From the NCBI GenBank assembly GCA_024364735.1, contig JAGFNQ010000967.1, positions 94,836 through 158,835 on the forward strand: DNA of 64,000 bases, read 5' to 3'. The notes under the pieces are model-generated. The model was not told the origin of the DNA and did no database searches. It worked only from the letters and a program-made list of their open reading frames with translations. Positions within the stretch are counted from its first letter, which is position 1, and the number at the start of each line of letters is the position of its first letter. This document shows, in pieces, positions 33,042 through 46,212 of the stretch. This DNA comes from Boesenbergia rotunda (Eukaryota; Streptophyta; Magnoliopsida; Zingiberales; Zingiberaceae). Both the position numbers and the translations under genes were made by a program.

Positions 33042-36000
33042 TTGGACCAATGGATGTTGGATAGCGGTTGCTCCAGACACATGACTGGAGATAAATTGAA
33101 GTTCACCAAGCTCAAGTTCAAAAACCTAGGCTCAGTAGCATTTGGCAATAATGCTACACTCAAGGTAATTGGGTCAGGTAATATTGAACTTAAATCCGAT
33201 TTCATTATTAAGAAAGTTCTATTGGTTGAAAACTTTAATTTTAACTTGCTTAGCATAAGTCAGTTATGTGATTCTGGTTATATAGTTACTTTTAACAATT
33301 CTAACTGCCTAATTAGAAATGTACAAGACTCAGAAATCATGCTTAAGGGCACTAGAAAAAACAATGTATATACTATAAATCTTCCCCTTGTACCCAAATG
33401 TATGTTAACACGAGTAGAACAATCAAACCGCTGGCATAGGAGATTAGGTCATACCAATCTAAGAACTATCTCAAAAATTACCCAACTTGGTTTAATCAAA
33501 GGTATTCCCAAAATTAAAAATAATGAAAACCTAAAATGTGACTCATGTAATCAAGGTAAACAAACCAAATCCAATCACAAACTAACCCAATCTGATTTAA
33601 CTCAAACTACACTTGAGCTCCTACACCTTGACCTGTTTGATTCACATGGAGCCAAGTCACTAAGCGGGAACCGATACTGCTTAGTAATAGTTGATGATTA
33701 CTCTAGGTTTACCTGGGTTAGGTTTCTAAAAACCAAAGATGAAACCCTAAACTTATTTAATGAATTCTGTAAACTAATTGAAAATCAAAACGACACTAAA
33801 ATTAAAAGACTTAGGAGTGATCACGGGGAAGAGTTTGAAAATCAATGATTCTAGGAATTCTGTAAGGTAATGGGTACTTACATGAATTTTCATATCCTAG
33901 AACCCTCCAACAAAATGGGATAGTTGAGCGAAGGAATAGAACATTACAAGAAGCCACTAGGGCTATGCTCAACGAATTTAATCTAGCAAACCAATTTTGG
34001 GCAGAAGCAATTAGTACGGCTTGTTATATCCAAAATAGGGTTTTAATTAACAAGCGACACAACAAAACCCCCTATGAACTGTACTACCATAGACTCCCAA
34101 ACCTACACTACCTAAGGGTCTTTGGATGCAAAGTCTATATCCTAAACACCAAAGACTATTTAGGAAAATTTCAGTCCAAGTCAGACCCAGGTATCTTCCT
34201 AGGATACTCAACCACAAGTAGAGCGTATAGAGTTTATAACAAACAAACGAAGAAAATTGAAGAAACAACAAACTTAATTTTTGATGAAGAAATCAACTCA
34301 ACATCTAATAATCCTGATTTAACTTCATCAAACTCTGACCAAGAAAATAATGAACCCTTAATTGAACCCTTAATTGAACCCTTAAACGAGCTAACCATTG
34401 AACCAATTAATGAGTCAACTGAACCAAGTATCGAACCAACAAATCAACCAGCCCAAAGAGTCGAAACAAACCAACCAGCCAGACCTGAGGCTGAACTAAG
34501 CTCTAGGAGAACCAAGAAACCCAGACTCAGTCACCCAACCGATCAAATTGTGGGTGATCCAACTCTAGGAGTCAGGACTAGATCCTCCTATAGAAACCTT
34601 AGTCGAATAGCTATGATATCAAAAATAGAACCCAAACTATAGATGAAGCCCTACCTGACCCTGATTGGATCATAGCTATGCAAGAAGAATTAGCCCAATT
34701 TGAGAGGAACCAAGTCTGGGAACTAATGCCTAAACCTGAAGGCAAATCCATCATAGATACTAAGTGGGTTTTTAGGAATAAGCTAAATGATCAAGGAGAA
34801 ATAGTCAGAAATAAAGCCCGCTTAGTAGCAAAGGGTTTCAGCCAAGTAGAGGGATTAGACTACGATGAAACATATGCCCCAGTAGCCAGACTTGAGTCCA
34901 TTAGAATGTTATTAGCCTTTGCATCCCATAAAGGATTCAAATTATATCAAATGGATGTAAAGTCAGCCTTTTTAAATGGATTCATTAAAGAAGAAGTTTA
35001 TGTAGGACAACCCCCAGGGTTTGAGGACCTAGACAAACCTAACTACGTTTACAAACTAACTAAAGCACTATATGGGTTAAAACAAGCACCTAGGGCTTGG
35101 TATGAACGATTATCAACTTACTTAACTTCTAAAGAATTTAAACAAAGCCAAATTGACTCAACTTTATTTATTAAAACCCTAGGAAAAGATATATTTGTTG
35201 CCCAAATTTACGTAGATGACATAATCTTTGGATCCACCAACACCAACTTCCTAAAAGAATTTGTCAAGATAATGGAAGAAAAATTTGAAATGAGCTTAGT
35301 TGGTGAGCTTACCTTTTTCCTAGGCTTACAAATTAAACAAACTAGGGATGGTAACTACGTTCATCAATTCAAATATGCTAAAGAGTTAATAAAGAAATTT
35401 AAAATGGATAACTCTAAAAGCATAAGTACCCCCATGGCCACTAATGTAAAAATAGATAGTGACCCTGATGGTAAACCAGTGGACCTTAAACTCTATAGGA
35501 GTATGATAGGTAGCCTACTGTACCTTATAGCCAGCAGACCTGATATCCTCTTTGCTGTAGGGATGTGTGCTAGATACCAAACCTGTGCTAAGGAAACGCA
35601 CTTAGCAGCCCTAAAAAGAATTCTAAGATATGTAAAGGGCACCCTAAATGTAGGGATTTGGTATCCTAGGACCTCAACTTTTGATTTAACAGGATACACA
35701 GATTCTGACTATGCAGGCTGTAAATTAGATAGAAAGAGCACAAGTGGAAGTTGCCAACTGTTAGGTCAGAGTCTTGTTAGTTGGTGCAGCAGAAAACAAC
35801 ACTGTGTAGCTCTATCCACAACTGAAGCTGAGTATGTGGCCTTAGGAGAGTGTGTTGCTCAACTTTTATGGATGATGCACACACTTAAGGACTTCCAGCT
35901 CAACTACACCCAAACCCAAGTATTTATTGACAATATAAGTTCAATTAATTTAACTAAGAACCCAATTCAACACTCCAGAACTAAACATATAGAAGTCAAA

Positions 36001-36153
36001 CATCATTTTGTAAGAGACCATGTAACCAGGGGTGAAATAGTACTTAAGTATATTGACTCTAAATCCAACCTAGCTGATATATTCACAAAACCCTTACCTG
36101 AATCTGAGTTCAGCTCACTAAGAAGGCAGTTAGGATTGTGCTCTGTAGAATAG
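33042..36153 (+). pseudogene. pol of Sirevirus B: protease, integrase, RT, RNase H
   Basis: Domains in order are: protease (LDSGCSRHMTGD, 33050s); integrase zinc domain and core with D, D and E all visible (LHLDLF, SDHGEEF, VERRNR); integrase C-terminal region ('YELYYHRLPNLHYLRVFGCKV', 'GIFLGYS'); reverse transcriptase ('WVFRNKL', 'QMDVKSAFLNG', catalytic YVDD near 35210); RNase H ('GYTDSDYAGCKLDRKSTSG', 'STTEAEYVA'). The 491-codon RT-RNase H frame (34678-36153) is uninterrupted. Breaks are TGA at 33846, TAG at 33852, a 1-bp deletion just after, and a second near 34636. Restoring two bases would give 1038 codons, equal to A. Confidence 0.92.
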
Positions 36154-37500
36154 ATTAATGTTTTTTAATAGGATTTGAAAAACTGGTTTACTTAATTTCA
36201 AAATCAGTTTTCATTTTCGACTTAGTTTTATTTTTTTTACTACCCCCTTTCAAAACTAGGGTTTTTCGAAAATGGACTTAGCCTAGGCCCTAACCCTAGA
36301 ACTGTATGCACCTATAGACTTAGAAGCCAGCATCTCACAAGCACCTTAGGGTACTTTTTGATTGATAACCTAGAAAGGGTTGAGATGCTTAGGTCTTTGC
36401 CTTAATTCAAGATGCTTTAAGTCAGTGCATCTGCAGTAATTGGGGCACTAAATACAACTTATACAGCAATCAAGTTAAGTGTCAAGTTTAGAAAATCTAA
36501 CTTGAACAGAAACACTTAATTTGACTAACCCTAGCAAAAACTACTGTCTATAACAGTTAGTAAGTAGCTAATTGGGTTAGACAGGTCCCTATAGAGAAAA
36601 TTGAATGATTGTGGTTTAAGTCTAATTATGATTTGGTTCAGTACCGCAAAATCTTACTTATTTCCATTATTTCTTCTATATTTATTTGTTTTGATATATG
36701 GCAAAGGGGGAGAGATAGGAAAGGAGAGAGTAAAATTAATTTTCTTTATTTAAAAAGTTTTCAAAATTTAATTTTCTTAACTCTATCCTTTATTCAAAAA
36801 GTATTCAAAAGTTTTTTCTTTATTCAAATCTTTATTCAAAACTTTTTTGAAAAATACTTAAGCTTTTCAAAATTGGCCTAAGTATTCAAGCTTTTCAAAA
36901 TTTTTACTTAAGCTAAGTATTCAAGTCTTTCAAAATTTAAGCTTTCAAAATTTTGCTAAGTATTTAAGCCTTTCAAAATGTTCACTTAAGCTTTCAAAAT
37001 TTTGCTAAGTATTTAAGCCTTTCAAATTTTTACTTAAGCTTTCAAAATTTTGCTAAGTACTCAAGCCATTCAAAATTTTATAACTTAAGCTTGTCAAAAG
37101 TTTTAAACTTTTATAAAGTACCTTAAGCTTAAGTCTCTCAAAACTGGTTAAGTGCAATATTATTAAGTACTTAAGTACTGTATTAAGTTTTCAAAATTAT
37201 TAAGTACTTAAGTTTTTTTAAATCATCCTACTAAAGTACTTAAGCTAACACATTCAAAACCTTTGAGTACCTTGAAACTTAAAGCCTCAAACTTTTTAAG
37301 TACTCAAAAATCATATACTTTTAACTTAAGATTCCTAAGTACCTAAAACTTAAGTTTTCAAAGTACAAGTAAAGTTTTTTAACCCCATGAATTTTTGAAA
37401 AATCTAGGGGGAGATTCCTTCCAGGGGGAGGGAACAAAGTTTAACATTTTTTTTCATGCTTGCTTAAACTTAACTTTTTGAACTAAGGCTTGCCATAAAT
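36154..37500 (+). other. 3' non-coding region of B
   Basis: It is AT-rich, with many 'caagctttcaaaattt' and 'aagtacttaag' words, and no gene. It holds extra GGGGGAG purine tracts at 36702-36728, 37404-37410 and 37424-37430. Multiple purine tracts before the 3' LTR are a known Sirevirus trait. No envelope-like frame is visible. Confidence 0.75.
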
Positions 37501-37515
37501 CAAAAAGGGGGAGAT
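37501..37515 (+). other. Polypurine tract of B
   Basis: CAAAAAGGGGGAGAT directly abuts the 3' LTR and is the plus-strand primer site. A has the same tract at 46199-46212. Confidence 0.92.
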
Positions 37516-38829
37516 TGTTGGTGCAGAATGCACCAAAGTCAAACCTGTGTTTTGATAATGGCAACAGAGGTCAAAAGTTAAGTCTTACTTGTGTTTCTAA
37601 CAAGTTACTCTAGTGTGCAGAGATAAAGTCCTAGCGAAGGAATGCTAGGCAACTGGCGAAGGAGTGCCAGTAGCAAAGTCCTAGCGAAGGAATGCTAGGC
37701 AACTGGCAAAGGACAGCCAGTATCCAAGCCCTAGCGAAGGACTGCTAGGCAACTGGCGAAGGACTGCCAGTATCCAAGACTTGACAAAGGATCGTCAGGC
37801 AAAAGTCCAACCAAAGGAGCGGTTGGCATCAGGTAAACTCTCCCGAGAGGAGTAGGTGAGGACGCATTCCCCGTCGAGGGAACAGTAGGCGTCGGTTCGA
37901 CCTAGGGCTCCATTTTGGAGACCAAAGTCAGAACCAAGACAGCTAAGGCTGTATAAACTAATAATTAATTGTTTTATTGTGTTTTGGACTAACCCTGGAT
38001 GCAGGACCGAAGGAACGTGTGTCTGCAGCTCAGAAAGCCTCAAAGGAGTGAGGCAATAGCTGAGTAGGGCGCCCAGAGTGTCCCGGGCGCCCCCAAGGTG
38101 CATACAAAACAAGTCAAAGAAAAAAGGGTTCGAACAGCTGCTGGGCGGGGCGCCCCCGTGCTCCCGGGCGCCCCCGCTGCTCCCGAGCGCCCCCAGCGTC
38201 CCAGGCGCCCCCATGTGGATGCCTCGGACCAGAAGCCTTCGAAGCCAGAAGATAAGATTTGACCCGGTCAACCCTGGCGCCCCGAGGACTCCGGGCGCCC
38301 CGGTCAAAGCGGATCCCGAAGATAAGGGGATCAGACGCTGACCGAGATTGAACCGGATCGAACGACACGTGGGGGCGCCCCCGGCGTCCCGGGCGCCCCC
38401 TGGCCCTATATAAAGGGCCCTCGACCAAGGCTTCGAAACATCAATTCTCTCAACACCTCAAAGCTCTTCTACGCTCGTGCCTTGCTCCGAAAACACTCCA
38501 ACTCGAGCCGACGACGTCCCGCTGCCCCAAAAAAGTTAATACACTCCGGACGTCGGTAACGAAGAGTGCAATTCATTATTATTATTTTCGTGCACTTACT
38601 TTGTAACCAAATTCTGTAACTATTATTGCGCTTCATATAGAATTGCCCAATGTAAATGGTCAACGACCGTGGGCCTTGGAGTAGGAGTCGACACAGGCTC
38701 CGAACCAAGTAAAATCGACTGTGTCTCTGTGTTGTGGTTATTTTTACTTCCGCTGTGCAATTGCTCTTTATGAAATTCCGAACGATTTCCGATATTCACC
38801 CCCCCTCTATCGGTTTTCTCGATCCAACA
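37516..38829 (+). mobile_element. 3' LTR of Sirevirus B
   Basis: 1314 bp, the same length as the 5' LTR. Differences include several paired changes within hairpin stems and a few in the GC palindromes. The hairpin array is at 37630-37850 and the TATA box at 38407-38414. Confidence 0.95.
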
Positions 38830-38834
38830 GTACC

Positions 38835-39355
38835 AGGGTGCACCCGCGAAGCTGCATTATATACGAGCGGAGCCGGAGAGTATCCTGATGAACCAGGAGG
38901 GATTGGAGGCCCCATCAACTATGGCGGATGCCAGGGTTTTCTCTATCACCAAGGAAGATGCTGCGAATGCTTCAACGGTTGTCACAGGTCAGATACTTAT
39001 TTACAGTCAGTATGCTACTGCACTATTTGATACTGGGGCAACGCACTCGTTCATCTCTACATGCTACATTAAGAAGATAGCTATGTCTCCACAAGTTTTA
39101 GATTGCAAGTTCTTAACAACCCTGCCTTCGGGAGAAATAATGACATCCACTCACATATTGCGTGCGGTGCCAATCAGAATTGCAGAAAGAGAACTCTACT
39201 GCGATCTGATAGTACTTGACATGCAGAACTACGATGTTATAATGGGAATGGATTTTCTGAGTAAATATGGGGCTTCTGTTGAGTGCCGTAAACGAAGGGT
39301 GGTTTTTCAACCCGCAGCAAATTTCACATTTGAATTTATCGGGGAGCCAAGGTAA
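38835..39355 (+). pseudogene. Protease of gypsy M
   Basis: This is the continuation of gag-pol after insertion B: the codons at 29194 and 38835 join in a sensible reading across the GTACC duplication. 'ALFDTGATHSFIS' is the catalytic D-T-G of a Ty3-type retropepsin, and 'YDVIMGMDFLSKYGASVECRKR' is the conserved C-terminal part. The first methionine in the open frame (38888) is not the real start. The domain itself looks whole. A TAA at 39353 ends it. Confidence 0.85.
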
Positions 39356-39543
39356 AAGGACTTAGAAATTCTTATCGACTCTCAAGGCAAGAAGGAGGTT
39401 AGATAAGGGATATACTGGTTTTCTAGCACATGTGGTTGACGTAGGTCAAACGAGGGATCAGAAGTTGGAGAATGTCAGAGTAGTATGTGAGTACCCGGAG
39501 CTATTCTAAGTTCGAGGACGAACTTTCAAGAGGTATGGGGGAC
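39356..39543 (+). other. Post-protease stub and purine tract of M
   Basis: A shifted frame reads 'GYTGFLAHVVDVGQT' and 'VRVVCEYPELF', the linker that normally precedes reverse transcriptase. It stops, and 'aagttcgaggacgaact' and the purine tract AAGAGGTATGGGGGAC (39528-39543) follow at once. The deletion therefore removed everything from reverse transcriptase to integrase. The same 3' end word is seen in the remnant at 545-589. Confidence 0.8.
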
Positions 39544-42500
39544 TGTAACGACCCAGAAAATTCTCTTAATATTTGCCTTAAAATATTAAGCATGTCTAGA
39601 TAATTTTCCGAAGGATCTAAAAATATTAGTACGAACCTTACCCTAGAAACCCAAGGTTCTCTCATTTAAATTGAGAAACTAAGTACTAAGGGGCCTTATA
39701 GGGGCTTTCTAGTACCATTATTATGGGTAGTTTTAAGTAAAAAATTAATGTAAAAATAGATGGATTGTAATGAAAAATATTAACATAATTATGGGGGAAT
39801 TTTAAAGGAATTTTCGAAAATAATAGGAAATAAATTAAAAATAAAATAGAAAATTAGTGCATGCACCAAGGATTGAACCTTGGACCTCTTGTACAACCAA
39901 GCATGCACTAACCAATTCACCTAGCAAGGGAGTGCTAGGAGGGAATGAAGTGGATATTAGTATGGTGTAGGAAATGATGAGACACCAAGAGAAGAGGCAC
40001 CATGACTCTTCATTCACCCCTTTTTAAAATGATATAAATAGGAAAGGAAGTTACAACTTCCCTTCTCTTCTTCATTTCTTCTTCCTCCTTGCTTTGGCCG
40101 AAAATTCAAGGTTCTCTCCCCCTTGAGAAAAGTTCCACCAAGGACCCCATCTTGAAGATCTAAGGCCCCCTACAAGGATACAAGGACTAAGGAAAGTTTA
40201 GAGACAAGGAGGTTCTCTTGTTAACTTTTATTCGAAGTTTGTAAGCAAGATCAAGGAAGGTAAATCCCTCTCACCTGTGGTATGATAGCTTTCAAAGTTA
40301 TATGCAATGATCTAAGTCTTATTGGCATGATATGTTGGAAAAAAAAATCCATGAATAGGGCATGAAGGTTTCGGCCAAGGCACACTTGGGCTAGAAATCA
40401 TGTTAAAGACTTGATTTATATTTGCAAATGGTTACCTATGATAAGTGAAGTATAAAAGCATGATGTTTGAAGTTTTAGGGCACCCTAAGTACCCCTTAGG
40501 GTTTCGGCCATTTCCAAGATTAGACCTAGGTTTAATCTTCAATTCTCCAAGCATGCTTAGTAGGTCTTGCTATGATATTGTAGGGATGAAAGTAGTGATT
40601 TGTATAAATTTTCTATGGGTTTGTTACCCTAATGGGTTTCGGCCAAATCATATACTAGGGCTAAATCTTAGGGTTAAGTCCAATCAAGGGTTAAATTGGT
40701 CTTCCATAGTATGATATGCAAGGTATAAGATGTTAATCTTACCCTAGGAAAATTTTCTATGAACTTAGTTTTCTTCAAGTTTCGGCCAAGACCCCAAACT
40801 TAGGGTTTGGTTTGGGTTCGGGTCTCAGGAATGCATGTTATAAATTACCATGATGCTAGTACATTTTTAAGCATGATGTAAGGACCTCCATGTGACTAAA
40901 ATCCTAGTTGATGTGTTATCTAACATGACTTTGTATGCTTGATGTTAAGTTATGTTTTAATCATGAATATTTAGGTCATATGCCATGAAATGCATGTAAT
41001 TGATGTAGAAGTAGGTTATGATAAATATGATGATGATGCATGAATATTGATAAATGCTCATAATGAATTTATGAATCATGATGATATATATATACATGTT
41101 TTATGATGAATGCTATGAACCCTAGTAGTAGGTGTTAGGTTTATATGTAGCTTATCATCCATGTCATATGATGAATGCTAGGATTATGTATGCTAGATGA
41201 AATATATCATGTATGAGGTGTATGTTTATCATGTATCATGATTGTGCAAGCTTGATGAACCCGGATAAGGTTATGACTAGAACCATGATTATGCATGTAT
41301 GTCCTATTATGTGAATAAAGAATGATAAGTATGAATGAAGTTGATGGTTATGCCTTAAGTATGAATGATAAGTATGAATGATAAGTATGAATGATGAAGG
41401 CATAACGATGATATGAAATAAGTATGAATGACAAGTATGAATGACAAGTATGAATGATGAAGCATGCATGTTTATTTTTATGTATGAGGCTTGTACCGGA
41501 CCGAAGTAAGGGTCCAAGGGATGGGCACCTTAAGAACGCTCCGGTTCTGGACTATCGACAATGCTGTCCACGGTTCTGGCACTACCGAAGCTGTGCAACA
41601 GGGATGGGCACCTTAAGAACGCCCCGGTTCTAGGACTACCGACTATGCTGTCCTTACCCTAGTAGGTTGAGGCTAGCTACCTCATATTTACTTAGGGATG
41701 CGCGCTTATGATGTATGTATGTGGTACAAGCCGGGGACCCCAATGATGTTATGTTTATGTTAAGCATTTAAAAGTATGATTTCAAAACTAAGCATCCTTA
41801 TGTAGTAAATGCATTAGACTCATTCATACATTCATGTTATGCATCGGGCCAAGGTAAGTATATTTTATGTTTGTGTTTATGCTCATATTTCATGTCATGT
41901 ATAAGTATGCCTTATGTTCATGTATGCTAAGAATTATGTTATGATAAGCATGCCTATGTTCATGTATGCTAAGAATTATGTTATGATAAGCATGCCTTAT
42001 GTTCATGTATGTTAGGAATTTTGCCCAAGTATAAAATTGTTTCATGTCATGTATGTATGTTTTATACTCATGTATGTTAAGATTTATGCCATGTTAAGTA
42101 GGGTATAGATCTATGGTGATGTTAGGAATCATGCTATGTTAGTTGTTCATATGCTTATGACTTATGCCATGACTATGTTTATGTTTATGTTCGAAGTTAC
42201 GCTATGTCAGATACTGATATGTTTATGTTTAAGTGACGTATGGTTTTAGTGAGTAGGAAAGGGTTTTACTAAGCCTATGTGCTTATAGTTTTATTTTCCT
42301 CATACCGCAGATCAAGCAAGGGGCTATTAAGGGAAGCTGCAGGAGAGGCAGAAGCATGTGTGTGTGTAGCAGTGACTTGGCAAAGATTCTCATATTCTCA
42401 CATAATGCATGTCTTGGGTGTGAAAATATTTTCTTAAATTTTACGCTATGTTTTACGGTTATGATTAATGGGTGACTTAAGACTTATGATGCTACCTTTA

Positions 42501-42727
42501 CAGATAAGTACATACTGCTTATGATGATTATGAATAAGTCATGGAATGGTTAAGTTATGATATGATGTCATGTATGAATGTTCCATGTGTTAGTTGCATG
42601 ATTAAAAGCATGTTTAGAAAAAAATGTTTCCGCTGCATTAAGATAGTTTTTTTATGCACATGTATGTTTAGCGTAACGACGCCCATCTCGCCACACCAAG
42701 TGGTGTGGGAGAAAGGCGGGCGTTACA
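39544..42727 (+). mobile_element. 3' LTR of gypsy M
   Basis: 3184 bp. It is the more complete of the pair, with the 593-bp segment that the 5' LTR lacks. TTTCGGCCA units are at about 40366, 40499, 40635 and 40778. It ends CGTTACA, followed by AGAAC. Confidence 0.94.
39857..39928 (-). other. Antisense tRNA-like module, 3' LTR of M
   Basis: Same as the 5' LTR module: B-box complement at 39870-39879 and A-box complement at 39907-39925. Confidence 0.72.
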
Positions 42728-42732
42728 AGAAC

Positions 42733-44944
42733 CCTACAGGAAGCTGCTAGAACTATGCTCAATGAATTCAACTTAGCTAACCAATATTGGGCAGAAGCAA
42801 TTAGTACGGCTTGCTACATCCAAAATAGGGTCCTCATTAACAAACGACACAATAAAACACCCTATGAATTATACTATCATAGACTTCCAAACCTACACTA
42901 CCTAAGGGTCTTTGGGTGCAAAGTCCATATCCTAAATAGCAAGGACTATCTAGGTAAATTCCAGTCTAAGTCAACCCCAGACATCTTCCTAGGATATTCA
43001 ACAACAAGCAGAGCCTATAGGGTCTACAACAAACAAACTAAGAAAATTGAAGAAACAACAAATCTAATATTTGATGAAAAAATTAACTCAAAATCTGATA
43101 ATCCAGATCAAAATTCATCAAATACTGATCAGGAAGATAATGAACAAACTGTTGAACCTTTAATTGAACCCCTAAATGAATTAACTATTGAACCAACTAC
43201 TGAGTCAATTGAACCAATAATTGAACCAACCCAAGTAGTTGAACCAAATATTGAACCAAACCGACCAGCCGGACCTGAGGATGATCCAAGTTCTAGAAAA
43301 ACCAAGAAACCCAGACTCAGTCACCCAACTGATCAAATTGTGGGTGATCCAACTTTAGGAGTCAGAACTAGGTCTTCCTATAGAAACCTTGGTCAGATAG
43401 TAATGATTTCAAAAATTGAATCCAAGACTATAGAGGAAGCCTTACCTGATCCTGATTGGATCATAGCTATGCAAGAAGAGTTAGCCCAATTTGAGAGGAA
43501 TCAAGTCTGGGAAGTAGTACCTAAACCTGAGGGCAAATCCATCATTGACACTAAGTGGGTCTTTAGGAACAAGCTAAATGATCAAGGAGAAATAGTTAGA
43601 AATAAAGCCCACTTAGTAGCGAAAGGATTCAGTCAAGTAGAAGGGTTAGATTATGATGAAACCTATGCCCCGGTAGCTAGACTTGAGTCCATTAGGATGT
43701 TTTTAGCCTTTGCATCCCATAAAGGATTTAAACTCTATCAAATGGATGTAAAGTCAGCTTTTCTAAATGAGTTTATTACGGAAGAAGTTTATGTAGGACA
43801 ACCCCCTGGTTTTGAGGACTTAGAAAGACCTGACCATGTTTACAAACTCACTAAAGCACTTTATGGACTAAAACAAGCACCTAGGGCCTGGTATGAACTC
43901 TTATCAACCTACCTAATTTCTAAAGAATTTAAACAAGGACAAATTGACTCAACCCTATTTATTAAAACCTTAGGAAAAGAAATCTTTATTACCCAAATCT
44001 ACGTCGATGACATAATCATTGGGTCCACCAACTCAAACTTCCTAAAAGAATTTATCAAAATAATGGAAAATGAATTTGAAATGAGCTTAGTTGGTGAGCT
44101 CAACTTCTTTCTAGGGTTACAAATTAAACAAACTAGGGATGGAAACTATGTCCATCAATCTAAATATGCTAAGGAGTTAATAAAGAAATTTAAAATGGAT
44201 AACTCCAAAAGCATAAGTACCCGCATGGCCACAAATGTAAAAATATATAGTGACCCTGATAATAAACAAGTAGACCTTAAACTCTATAGAAGTATGATTG
44301 GAAGTCTACTGTACCTTACAGCCAGCAGACCTGATATCCTTTTTGCTATAGGAATGTGTGCTAGATACCAAACCTGTGCTAAGAAAATGCACTTAGCAGC
44401 CCTAAAAAGAATACTGAGATATGTTAAGGGCACCCTAAATGTAGGGATTTGGTATCCTAGGACCTCAACCTTTGACTTGTCAGGATACTCAGATTCTGAC
44501 TATGCTGGTTGTAAATTAGATAGAAAGAGCACAAGTGGAAGCTGCCAACTGTTAGGGAATAGTCTAGTAAGTTAGTGCAGCAGAAAACAACACTGTGTAG
44601 CTCTATCCACAACTGTAGCTGAGTATGTAGCTTTAGGAGAATGTGTAGCACAACTTTTATGGATGATGCACACTCTTAAAGACTTCCAGCTTAACTACAC
44701 TCAAACTCAGGTCTACATTGATAATATAAGCTCAATTAATCTGACTAAAAATCCAATCCAACACTCCAGAACCAAACACATAGAAGTCAAACACCACTTT
44801 GTAAGAGATCACGTAGCCAGGGGTGAGATAGTCGTTAAGCATGTAGATTCTAAATCTAACTTAGCTGACATATTCACCAAACCCCTACTTGAATCTGAGT
44901 TCAGCTCACCAAGAAGGCAGTTAGGATTATTCTTGGTAGAATAG
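42733..44944 (+). pseudogene. pol of Sirevirus A, 3' part: integrase C-half, RT, RNase H
   Basis: The sequence resumes at the codon cut by M, after the second AGAAC. It contains the integrase C-terminal region ('YELYYHRLPNLHYLRVFGCKV'), a linker rich in 'IEP' repeats, reverse transcriptase with 'QMDVKSAFLNE' and YVDD (near 44005), and RNase H. One nonsense codon (TAG at 44573-44575, TGG in B) interrupts RNase H in frame. 'STTVAEYVA' has valine where B has glutamate. The frame is otherwise open to 44944. An alternative start at 42755 is only the first methionine after the insertion. Confidence 0.9.
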
Positions 44945-46212
44945 GTTTACTCTACTTTTGGTTTTCTTACTGCTTTACTTGATTTGAAAATCAATTTCTA
45001 AAATAATTTTAAAACTGCTTTACTTGATTTCAAAATCAGCTTTTAATTAGTTTGAAAAATCTTTTTAGCATTTCTTTTTTCAATTTTTCGACTTAGTTTT
45101 TAGAAAAACTACCCCCTTCAAAATTAGGGCTTTTCCGCAAATGGACTTAGCCTAGGCCCTAACCCTAGAACTACATGCACCTATAGATTTAGAAGCCAGT
45201 ATCTCACAAGCACCATTGAGTACTTTTGATTAATAACCTAGAATGGGTTGAGATGCTTAGGTTTTTGCCTTAATTCAAGATGCTTTAAGTCAGTGTATCT
45301 GCAATAATTGGGGCACTAAATACAAATTAACAGCAATCAGGTTAAGTGTCAAGATTAAAAAATCTAACTTGAACAGAACACTTAACTTGACTAACCCTAG
45401 CGAAAACTACTATTTATAACAGTTAGTAAGTAGTTAATTGGGTTAGACAGGACCCCAAAGAGATAATTCAAATTGATTTGGTTCAGTTTATATCTTAAAT
45501 TGGTTCAGTACAGCACATTATTCTTTTGCTATATTCATATGCAATTAATTTTTTGCTATATTGTTTTTTTTATATATGGCAAAGGGGGAGAGATAGGAAA
45601 GGAGAGAAGCTTTTAAAAAAATTTTCAAAATTCAAAATTTTCAAAACTTTATCCTTTCTTCAAAAAATACTTAATCTAATTTTTTTTCAAAACTATTTCT
45701 AAGTACCTGATCTAAGTTGTTTTCAAAATTGCTTCTAAGTACTTGACCTAAGCGGTTTTCAAAAGTATTTTCTAAGTACTTAAACTTAAGCTATGTTCAA
45801 AATATCTCTAAGTACTTATTTCTGAACTTCTCTAATAGAAAAGTTACTAAGCAAAAAGCTTCCAAAAGTACTAAAGAGACTGAAACTTTTTAAGTGTTTC
45901 TAAGAACTTAAACTTCAGAAGATGTTTTAGAAAATTTTCTACTAAGTTATTGACTTGGGAATTTTTCTAAATTTCTAAGTACAAATTCTCCAAAGTGCCC
46001 AACCAAATTCTTTTTGGAAAATATTTTTCTAAAATTTCTTTTGAAAAATTAATTCCATCTTTAGACTTAGAAATTTTTTCAAACCCCACGAACTTTTGAA
46101 AAACCTAGGGGGAGAGATTCCTTCCAGGGGGAGGAAACTAAACTGTTATATCACCTGTTTTAATTAACTTAACTTTTTGAACCGGGTTGCCAAAAATCAA
46201 AAAGGGGGAGAT
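44945..46212 (+). other. 3' non-coding region and purine tracts of A
   Basis: It is parallel to the 3' region of B, with GGGGGAG tracts at 45583-45589, 46108-46114 and 46127-46133 and the final tract AAAAAGGGGGAGAT at 46199-46212. It is AT-rich with no gene. Confidence 0.75.

Larger units (their letters stand above)
29195..38829 (+). mobile_element. Sirevirus-type copia element B
   Basis: LTRs lie at 29195-30508 and 37516-38829, both exactly 1314 bp. A perfect GTACC duplication (29190-29194 and 38830-38834) splits gypsy M between gag and protease. The full length of 9635 bp is nearly that of A without its insert. Gag and pol align with A throughout, but the LTR sequences have diverged, so A and B are sister families. 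The two LTRs of B are closely similar by eye, which agrees with B being the youngest layer. Nonsense codons and two 1-bp deletions make it defective, although all domains are present. Confidence 0.95.
25182..42727 (+). mobile_element. Ty3/gypsy element M, gag-protease only (contains B)
   Basis: LTRs lie at 25182-27772 and 39544-42727 with TGTAACGACCC...GGCGGGCGTTACA ends. A perfect AGAAC duplication (25177-25181 and 42728-42732) falls inside integrase of A. Internal order is primer site, gag, protease, a short post-protease stretch and a purine tract. Reverse transcriptase, RNase H and integrase are missing: after 'VVCEYPELF' the sequence passes straight to the 3' end. Without B the internal part is only about 2.1 kb, shorter than one LTR. 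It must have used another element's enzymes. The long LTRs suggest a Del/Tekay-like source, but without polymerase this is uncertain. Confidence 0.92.

Noticed and set aside
34678..36153. A stand-alone host reverse-transcriptase gene
   Set aside because: The 491-codon open frame is the 3' part of pol of element B, in register with upstream pieces and flanked by B's own 3' region and LTR.
36154..37500. Envelope-like gene in the 3' region of B
   Set aside because: Some Sireviruses carry one, but here there is only AT-rich repeat sequence with stops in all frames. The 90-codon frame at 36609 is low-complexity.
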